A DNA stretch of 64,000 nt, from the NCBI GenBank assembly GCA_034406715.1, contig CP137871.1, positions 992,001 to 1,056,000 on the forward strand, in the 5' to 3' direction. A program made the translations under genes and the position numbers. The DNA comes from Rhodotorula mucilaginosa. Lineage: Eukaryota; Basidiomycota; Microbotryomycetes; Sporidiobolales; Sporidiobolaceae. The notes beneath the pieces were generated by a model. That model ran no database searches. It saw only the letters and a program-made list of their open reading frames with translations, and was not told where the DNA came from. Shown in pieces: positions 56,524 through 64,000 of the stretch (positions are counted from its first letter, which is position 1; each line of letters opens with the position of its first letter).

Positions 56524-57926
56524 ATGCTCTTCACCGCCAGTTCGTTCGCTGCCGTCGCTCTCTTGTCTGCTTCCGCCGTCTCGGCCCAGTCGATCCCTGC
56601 CGCTGCCGATGCCACTCAGCTCGCAACCGTGTCGGCCCAATACGCCAACAGTGGACTCAACGAGACCGGGTGAGTACATCTTTGGACCTTGGACGCGTCC
56701 AGCTGGGCTTTGCGCGCTTCCTCGCTGCGTTTGACGGGCGAGGCAGACGACGCGTTCCTCGACGCGTCGGATCGTTGTTTGGCAAGGGCTGACACTTGTA
56801 GACGCACAGCAACGCCGGGTTCGGCATCTCGCTCGACGCCAAGGCGCTCTTGAACGTCATCCTCGCCTCGGGAGAGCAGGTCCAGTGAGCTCGAGGACTG
56901 TGCGTCGGGGCGACCGACCGTTTGGCTCACCCTCACGCTCGTACAGGAATGGCCAGGCCTACTCGGTCGACCAGGTCAGCACCATGCCGACCATCTCGGT
57001 CACGCCGTCCAACGAGACCGCCGCGTGGTTCAACTCGTCCTCGACCTACACGCTCACTCTCGCCGACGCTTCCTCCCTCGGCGACCCCGGTCAGCCAACT
57101 GCCCCTCTCCCTCTCTTTGCGTCTCCCGCACGCGCGCAAACACTGACAACAAGGATCCGTAACAGACGCTGAGGGCAACTACCGCCACTTCCTCGCCAAC
57201 AGTCTCACCGGCGAGGCCGGGTCCGAGTCGAACCTGACGTTCGTGCCCGAGGGCGGCAACGTGATCACCAACTTTGCCGCGCCGGGTCCGATCTCGGGCA
57301 CGGGACCGCACCGCTACGCGTGGCTCATGTTTGTCCAGCCGAGTGACTTCCAGGCGCCGCAAAACTTGTCGACCGAGGGAACTGCGCCCGGTCACTGGTA
57401 GTGCGTCCTCCGGTCTCGGTTACCAGATGCTGCGGACTTTTGAGGCTGACCTGCGCGGATAACCTACAGCGTCCAGTCGTACGTCCAGTCGACCGGCCTC
57501 GAGCTCGTTGCTGCGTCCTTTTTCACGGTCGAGGTTGGATCGCCGACCGGTAAGCCTTTTTTCCGTTGCTCCGGCTTTCGATCGTTGCTCGCATGCTGAC
57601 GATGCCTTTTGCGCGTCGATGACTCAGGCTCGGTCGCTTCTACCATGCCGGTGGTGAGTCTTCGCAAGAGTGTGCTGCCTTTACATTGCGCGTGCGACTG
57701 ACAGCAGATCTTGCACGCGCAGACCTCGGTCTCGGTTGCCTCCTCCAGCGCCGCCGGCGCCTCCTCGACTGCCCACTCGTCCGGAGCGTCGCACTCGGGC
57801 TCGTCGTCCTCCGGCGCCGCCTCCCCGAGCAGCACCGGCGCTCCCTCGTCGGGCGCCACCAAGTCGGTAGCGTTCTCGCTCGGAGCCGGCCTTGTCGGAC
57901 TCGTCGGCCTCGTCAGCATGCTCTAG
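56524..57926 (+). CDS. Secreted, GPI-anchored PEBP-like protein
   Basis: Seven exons: 56524-56669, 56810-56884, 56947-57089, 57166-57397, 57470-57549, 57628-57653, 57705-57926 (307 aa). The N-terminal signal peptide (MLFTASSFAAVALLSASAVSA) ends at a good SA-Q cleavage site. The middle ~180 residues resemble phosphatidylethanolamine-binding protein: TYTLTLADASSLGDP, NYRHFLANSLTGE, GPISGTGPHRYAWLMFVQP and QSTGLELVAASFFTVEVGSP. The G-x-GPHRY motif forms the anion pocket in PEBPs. The C-terminus is a Ser/Gly/Ala spacer (ASSSAAGASSTAHSSG) and a hydrophobic tail (SLGAGLVGLVGLVSML), the pattern of a GPI signal. Three NxS/T sites lie in the ectodomain. The last exon has a tandem CAGCAG acceptor. Likely cell-wall or plasma-membrane bound; ligand unknown. 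Confidence 0.88.
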
Positions 57927-58099
57927 ACGTTGCGCGGCTCTTCTCAGGTCAGAGGAGATGAATCGCTGCGACTGGGCTCTGTAGACCAAGAGTATTCATC
58001 CGTAGCGGGTGCCCCTCTGCACTATAACGGACACTTTCTTCCTCGTACTGTTTCTCCAACATTGACTTGACCGCTATTTGAGTGCTCACGTCTGCAAAG

Positions 58100-60214
58100 A
58101 TGTTCTTGCGAAGCTTTTGTTCTAGAGAGCGAGTCGCAGGCTATGCTTGGCGGTCCGGCCTCCCGGCCGTCGCCTCTCAGGCTTTCACACCAACCCAAAT
58201 GCTCCGACCAGTCGCGCGCCGAGCAGCTCGCTCAGTAGCGCTCGCTACTCTCTCTGCACCTTGCTACGGCCCTCCCAGCCGAGTTCGCTGTGCTGCTGGA
58301 CCATGTCACCGGCGAGCCTTCTCATCCTCCCCACTTCGCTTCGCCGAGCCGGCCACGAAGGCGACACAGCGTGCCGCGCCCGCCGTAGTCGAGCAGGGAG
58401 AGCGCAGTGCGACGATTGAGCTTCCGGGTGGGGACCGAACTAGCTTGTGAGTCGTGTGATACCTTAGGCGGCGAGTCTTGAGTGCCCGAGAACCGGCAAG
58501 GTGGAAGGGCGCTCTACGCGCACTCTGCAACCAGACTGACTCGTGCATCTGCTCTGCAGCTCTTATATGTGGCTCAGGGATCACTGCCGAGAAGAGCGTT
58601 CGTACCACCCGCAGACGAGGCAACGACTTGTCGACACGACAAAGGTAACTTTGCCGCGGACTAATCGAGTCTTGTCACCGATCAAGCTGACGCTTGACTC
58701 GCCGTGATCTACAGATTCCATCCGATTATCGACCGGTGAGCGTGGAAGCGGAAACGCATGGACTACGAGTGACTTGTACGGATTTGCCCGGTCCACCTCT
58801 TCGACTGCTCGAGAACTCCTGCATGAGGCGCTGACCGCTGTGTGGTACAGGGCCAGAAAGCGCCTTCGAGTCGTCGTACTCTTCCTTCTACCCGTGGTCG
58901 TTCTTGATCGAACATGCGTACAACCCGAGCCTCGTGAGGCAGGAACAGCTGCCGGGCGCGAATGACCAGTGAGGGTTTAAAACCCGTCTTCCAAGCTTTC
59001 ACATGACGATAAGACTGACGATGTCAAACATTACCGCAGTAAAATCTACTGGGACAAGAGCATCGCGAGCGACCCGCCCATGGTCAACTACGAGCAGGTC
59101 ATGACTACCGAAGAAGGCGTCTGGGAATGGTTGAAGAGGATCGTACGTCTTCCTCGAGCTTCCTGCCTTTGCCGCACAAGCTCTGAACTACACCCCTCTC
59201 CAGGATACTTATGGCTTCTGCCTCGTGTCGGGCATCCCAGGCACGCCCGAAGCGACCGAGGCCTTGATTCGAAGGATCGCCTTTATCCGCGAGACGCACT
59301 ATGGCGGCTTTTGGGACTTTACCGCCAATCTGGAGCACGGCGACCTCGCCTACTCCGAAGTGAGGTTGGAGGCGCATACCGATACGACCTACTTCACCGA
59401 TGTGAGCCCTCCTGTTTTTTCACTCCGGCGCGTCTTGAAGCTCACGGGTAACCCTCCTTTCCACCGTGTAGCCATGTGGCCTGCAGCTCTTCCACTTGCT
59501 CTCGCCATCGACTACTCACACCGGCGGCCACAACCTCCTCGTCGACGGGTTCCGTGCCGCTCGTGTGCTGCAGGACCAACACCCCGAGCACTACGACCTC
59601 CTCTCGAATCTGCCAATCCCTTCGCACGCTTCCGGTTCCGGTTCGGCGTCAATGCCCTCAGGCGTGCATATGCGTCCGTTGCGCAAGTACCCCGTCTTCA
59701 ATCACGACGAGAACGGACAGCTCGTCATGGTGCGGTGGAACGGGGACGACCGCGGCGTCGTCGGCGGCGGGGGAGGGGCTTTCGAAGGAGAGACGATGGA
59801 CAGGTGGTACGACGCGCTGAGAACCTGGGAAGGGATCCTTCGGAGCGACGAGGCTCAGCTGTGGAGCAAGATGGAAGTCGGTACCGCCGTCAGTACGTCC
59901 CCCCCTGCCTCGCCTCTCCTGTCCGGCGTCCGAAAAAGCTCGGTCTGACTTTGGACCCCTTCTTCAAAACTATAGTCTTTGACAACCTCCGAGTCCTCCA
60001 TGGTCGTTCTGCATTCTCCGGTTCGCGACGCCTCTGCGGTGCCTACGTCAACGGCGACGATTACAGGAGTCGCTTGCGAGGGTTGCAGAGGCAGTTCGGT
60101 GGCGGCGATCCTCGCCTTGCGGCGCTGCGCGCACAGATCAAAGAGCGATGGGGACTCGCAGGACGGTCTGAGCCATCCGAAGCGGGTTCGAAAGCGTGGG
60201 AGGGCTACCTTTAG
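58100..60214 (+). CDS. Trimethyllysine dioxygenase (carnitine biosynthesis)
   Basis: Eight exons: 58100-58446, 58560-58644, 58715-58775, 58851-58968, 59040-59142, 59204-59401, 59472-59892, 59976-60214 (523 aa). A 2-oxoglutarate/Fe(II) oxygenase that hydroxylates N6-trimethyllysine, the first step of carnitine synthesis. The N-terminal ~80 residues are Arg/Ala/Ser-rich, fitting a mitochondrial leader. The DUF971-like zinc domain is present (SYMWLRDHCREE, VTWPESAFESSYSSFYPWSF). The TauD domain has the iron ligands: HTDTTYFTDPCGLQLFHLL (H-x-D) and FDNLRVLHGRSAF (His), with RRLCGAYVN closing. The exon 3 end at 58775 (GTACGG donor) is preferred over an earlier GTGAGC, because only it restores VTWPE. 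The alternative family member, gamma-butyrobetaine hydroxylase, is less like this. Confidence 0.92.
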
Positions 60215-60582
60215 AGCAGCATCGACACCATTTCGCATTTCCTTGCATTAAAGTCGGTATTCGTTGATTGGCGCGAGATGGAGAAGAGGAGCAGCACAGC
60301 TGCTTTGATTGCAAGGTGGAGGAATCCAAGACAATGGGGGGTCTCTGAACGGCAAGCGGGGGGTATCACGGTTCTATGCAAGCAGGCCAACCTGCGGCCG
60401 AAGGAGGGGAATCTGAGCGTCGACTGCAGAAGTAGGTCACAGGAATGAGAGATGTAAGGAGAAACAGGAGGAAGAAAAGATTTGCGAGGTGGTATGCGAA
60501 TTTGCGAACGATGGAAGAAACAGACGAGGGTATGGACAAAGGCTGTGCAGAGAAAGGCGAAAGGAGGAGAAGATGGAGCAGT
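60215..60582. other. Convergent intergenic region
   Basis: 368 bp between the TMLH and GT49 3' ends; presumed UTRs. Minus-strand open frames here are read-through of the GT49 3' end. Confidence 0.35.
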
Positions 60583-63372
60583 TTAGGCCGAGCCCATACC
60601 CCAGGTGCCGAGGGTCTGCCGGCGAAAATCTCGTCAGCACCAATTTGATGAGAGACAGGTGTCGAACAATCTCGGAGCGACTCACGCGGGCGCACGTCTC
60701 CCGAAGATGCTGAGCCTTGTCCGAGTCCCACATGCCAACAGACAGGAACTCGCGACCATAGTGCATGCACGCCTCTTGATGGAATTTGCCGTAGAGTCGA
60801 CTCGAGATCGAGTTCTGCGCGAGCAAGCCGAATCGGAATCAGCAAAACCTTGAGGCGATCGCGAAAGGTCACCAGAAGAAGAACGCACCTTGAGCTTCTC
60901 GGCGGGGTCTTCTCGGTAGCCGGCCGGAGGCTTCTCGAGCACTTCGAGGGTGTAAGCCCAGTCGTCGGGGAGCACGTACATCTCCGCTCCGGCGAGGAAC
61001 ATCTGGTACGTGCATGCCGCGCGGAGGTCGTCGAACCGCTCCGTGCACCACGGGTGACCCTTCCGACTCGTCGCGACCAGCGGCGCATAGTGCAGGTCAT
61101 AGTCGACGACGCGGTACGGTTCGTGACCGCCGCCGACTTTCCCGTCAAGGCCGATGCCGAGTCCGCCGCCGGCGGCGGGGTCGTCTTGCAGGTGGGGATC
61201 GGCCGACGACTTGCGCCAGAGGTACCAGTTCGATGGTCCGCGGTTCGGTTCCCATCGACGATCGAAGAGGGCCAGTTGAGCCGTCGTCGAGACCGAAGTG
61301 GTCGGCGAGCGCGTGTTGACGAGTTGGACGAGCGCTTGCTTACGCGTCGGCCAGTCTTCGGGCGAGATCGGCAGTGACTCGTACAGCTCGCGGATATGCT
61401 GCGCTGCGAGAGCCTCAAACTCTTCTCCACTCACGCCCGCGTAGGCGTCTTCCGACCCGTCCAAGCCGAGCTGTTCGCGGAGTTGGCCGGTCGTGGCGAT
61501 CTGGCTCGGTTGGCCGAGAGAGTCGCGGATGAAGCCGAAGGTCGGGACGACGAGTGCGTCTCCTCGTTCGAGCAGGATCGACCGCGCTGTCGGCTCCGTG
61601 AGCCGTCTGCGAAGACCGCCGCTAGGAGTGATCCGAGCATCTCCCGCGACGAGGACGATGTCGGTTTGGGCAAAGAAGCGCGCCAGGTTGATGTGAAAGT
61701 TGCGCGCCAACGGCTGTCGGATCATGCGCTCGCGGGCTTTGGCGAGGGACCGCTCGGACATGGTCTGTGGCGCGCCGAGCACGTGGAAGTCGACGAATTG
61801 TTTGACGAGGGGATGCGCGTCTCGCACGGCGGAGATGGCGTCCAGTAGAGCGGTGCGGCGTTCGGTGTCGTGTCGAGAGTGTACAGTCTCGTACACGAGC
61901 GAGACAGGGCCGCGCCAGGCCTTGACAAAGGAGGGAAGAGTCTCGAGCCAGGCGTCGTTCGAGTACAAAAGGGCGGTGGCATCTTCGGGCGAGACCTTTG
62001 CGGTTGCATGGAAAGCGTAGCTGAGTGGAGGCACGTCATTGTCAGTTTCGTTGATAGGAGCTCGACGCTGGTCGGCATGACTTACGGTATGATTTCGTCA
62101 AAGAGGTCCCAGTGGACCTTGTCGTGCATTTTTGAGAAGCGGTAGGTATGCGTGAAGGGAGTGAGCGGGTTGTTGTGCGGATCTCGTGCCGCCGTCGATT
62201 CCTCTGCGCGTGAGACTTGGTGTCAGCGGGCGGTGCTGTCGTGCGGGAGGGAGGCACGTACCATCGGGGTTCCCTATCCGCTGAACTTTGCCCCACGAGT
62301 CGCTCGCCACTTCTGGCTCGTGCGCCTCCTCCGCCTTCTTCGCGGGCACAGGCATGGCTTCGTCCGCCCTGTCGACTGCTGCACCCTTGTTCCAAGGCAG
62401 GTCGATGCCCGCTTTCGCGCCGAGGTCGCCCGCCAGATTTCGCCAGCTCTCGCCTGCCTCGCCGCTGCTGGCCGAAGCTAACCGCGCTCGCAGCGCAGCA
62501 AAGGTCCCATCCTGGTCCTTCAGAGATGCCGGATCGGAGCCACCGAAGAGATGTCGAGGTAATGAGCAAGTCAGGTAGAGGAACGAAAAGGCGAGGTAGG
62601 AAATGAAGGCGAGGCGAATCACGAGCGGCGCTCGTCTCTTGGAATCGACGCCCTTGAGAGGCGACCCGTTGAGCGCACTTGACGTGAGCGAACGCGATGA
62701 GGAGGGTTTCGTGCGAAGTGACCGGGTGAGGGAGCCGAGGAGGTTCGGAGGTGCATCGAGCACTCGGCCGACCAGTCCGATCTGCGTGCTCGGTCGCCGT
62801 TTTGCCCCTTGGCGCACGTCCTCGTCATCGCCATACGGCTTCTCTGCCTCGTAGTTCCAGTCATGCGACTTCGCGAGCGTCGTCCGGCCATCCCCTATCG
62901 GAAGTCTTGGCGAGAAGGGGTCGACATCGGAAGAACGCGACGCGCCGGGCGTGCCCAGGGTGATCGAAGTCGCGGGTGCGTACGCCGACGTGAGAGAATG
63001 ATTACGGCCGTGATGCGATTCGGTCGACCCGGACGAGCGAGAGCGCTCCATGCTCGCTGGCGGCGACGACATGGACGCGAAACTGGTCTGCGACGGCGAA
63101 CGGGGCAAGAGGGACGAGATCGAGCTGCGGGCCGATGTGGACGGGGTCGGGGCGCCGAGGGTGTACGCCTGATGATTGTGCGGTGTCGGAGTAGAAGGAG
63201 CGTATCGTGTGGACGCGGACGAGACAGGCGGCGGACCGGGCGTCGAGGAAAGATCGTGCATGGTCCTCGAGTTTTCCCTCGACATTTCTAACGGCGTAGC
63301 GTAGCGCCTCGTGGCAGCCGCGACCGCCGTCTCGTCCACGAGTTCCTCGAGATCGTTGGCTCTCCTTCCCAT
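60583..63372 (-). CDS. GT49 (LARGE-like) glycosyltransferase, type II membrane protein
   Basis: Exons 63372-62262, 62203-62086, 62020-60889, 60814-60686, 60615-60583 (840 aa if the ATG at 63372 is the start). A ~240-residue Ser/Pro-rich cytosolic tail is followed by one TM segment (VIRLAFISYLAFSFLYLTC). The catalytic part has FTHTYRFSKMHDKVHWDLFD, PVSLVYETVHSRHDTERRTA, ARNFHINLARFFAQTDIVLV, AGDARITPS, YRVVDYDLHYAPLVA and SRLYGKFHQEACMHYGREFL. These match the glycosyltransferase-49 domain, as in LARGE and B4GAT1 and in poorly studied fungal members. Likely a Golgi enzyme; donor and acceptor unknown. The last exon (ending GTWGMGSA) is short and the least certain. An upstream coding exon cannot be excluded. 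Confidence 0.85.
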
Positions 63373-64000
63373 CTCTGCGTCCGCGCTGCCGCCGATTCCA
63401 CGTATGGCGCAGCTGCCCTGCTGTTGGTCGTATGCCGGAACGAAATGCGGTTGAATGATGGAGATGTCGACGGGTGCGCAAGTCAGCCCTGGCGCGCGTC
63501 TCGGAGAGCGTAGCTCTAGAGACGAAGTATTATCGGCTTAAGCTCGTCTGGCAGGTAGGCGGATTGCTGTAGGTGCCGAGTGCGACGATGAAAGCAGTCG
63601 AGGCGGTGCGTTGTCCGACCCGACTCTCTCCAGCAGCGGTCTCGGCGTGCGTGGGTCGACGACTATGGTATGGTGCTGTCCTCGATTTCACCGTGACCGA
63701 CGGGCGGTATGGCGTTCACGGGCGACGAGAAGCGATCAGGACAGGAACGACGAACGAACAAGGGCACGCCGCGGTGAGCAAAGTCGTGCGTTCATGGATA
63801 GCGGGACAGGTAGACTCACCTTGACTGAGTGCCCTCTGCGTATCTGCCTCTCCTCCGGTCGTGTGTGCGTGCAAGTTTGGGCGGACGAGCGTGACGGCGG
63901 CGAATCTGTCCGAAGTTGCGAATTCGGGATCCGTGCACGCACACAATGGGACTCCGGTTCTCGCACGAGCACGCGTAGCCAGTCCTCCAGAACGCGCCTG
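63373..64000 (-). other. Upstream region of GT49 gene; possible 5' exon reaching the right edge
   Basis: A minus-strand GTGAGT donor at 63820-63815 (GTCAAG before it) follows a stretch (about 63972-63821) open in all three frames. It could be the 5' leader or first exon of the GT49 gene, which would need an intron of ~440 bp, or the end of an unrelated partial gene. Not resolvable here. Confidence 0.3.

Noticed and set aside
58736-58741. GTGAGC as donor of TMLH exon 3
   Set aside because: It breaks phase with the next exon; the GTACGG donor at 58776 restores the expected VTWP block.

Overview
The window is nuclear DNA of an intron-dense, GC-rich fungus. Nearly every gene is broken by introns of roughly 45-120 bp with GTGAGT/GTACGT/GTGCGT-type donors and CAG/TAG acceptors. 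Many exons are tiny (7, 19, 21, 22, 24 nt). Velvet, Zn2Cys6, Inn1/Fic1-like and Svf1 proteins fix it as a fungus. Gene structure and codon use suggest a basidiomycete, probably a Pucciniomycotina red-yeast type; that last step is inference. I see no transposon, retroelement, CRISPR, rRNA or convincing tRNA. Exon maps below were built by hand from splice signals, reading-frame continuity and family resemblance. Most lengths check as whole codons end to end.

Layout. 1-5 kb: the 5' part of an alpha/beta hydrolase, a possible small basic protein, an apparently empty stretch, then mitochondrial ketol-acid reductoisomerase (ILV5). 5.5-13 kb: an unknown CCHC-containing protein, TFIIIA and TIM23 (the last two head to head). 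14.8-24.7 kb, all plus strand: a velvet regulator, dynein light chain LC8, cytosolic AsnRS, a gephyrin-type MogA-MoeA fusion and COX4 (complex IV subunit Vb). 25-35.7 kb, all minus: a Zn2Cys6 transcription factor, an NmrA-like protein, NOC3 and a membrane-anchored metallophosphatase. 36-47 kb: SVF1, an Inn1/Fic1-like C2 protein, an 18-exon GH20 hexosaminidase and TIM44. 47-55 kb: mitochondrial MsrB, two tandem DUF2235 hydrolases with the same exon skeleton, and a NIPA-type Mg2+ transporter. 56-64 kb: a secreted GPI-anchored PEBP-like protein, trimethyllysine dioxygenase (carnitine synthesis) and a GT49 (LARGE-like) glycosyltransferase.

Genes do not form operons. Mitochondrial functions recur (ILV5, TIM23, COX4, TIM44, MsrB and probably TMLH), and TIM44/MsrB share a short divergent promoter, but the rest is ordinary dispersed housekeeping. 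The most unusual items are the DUF2235 pair, the secreted PEBP protein, two inferred GC-AG introns, a long alanine-rich insertion in TIM23, and one sizeable protein with no recognisable family.
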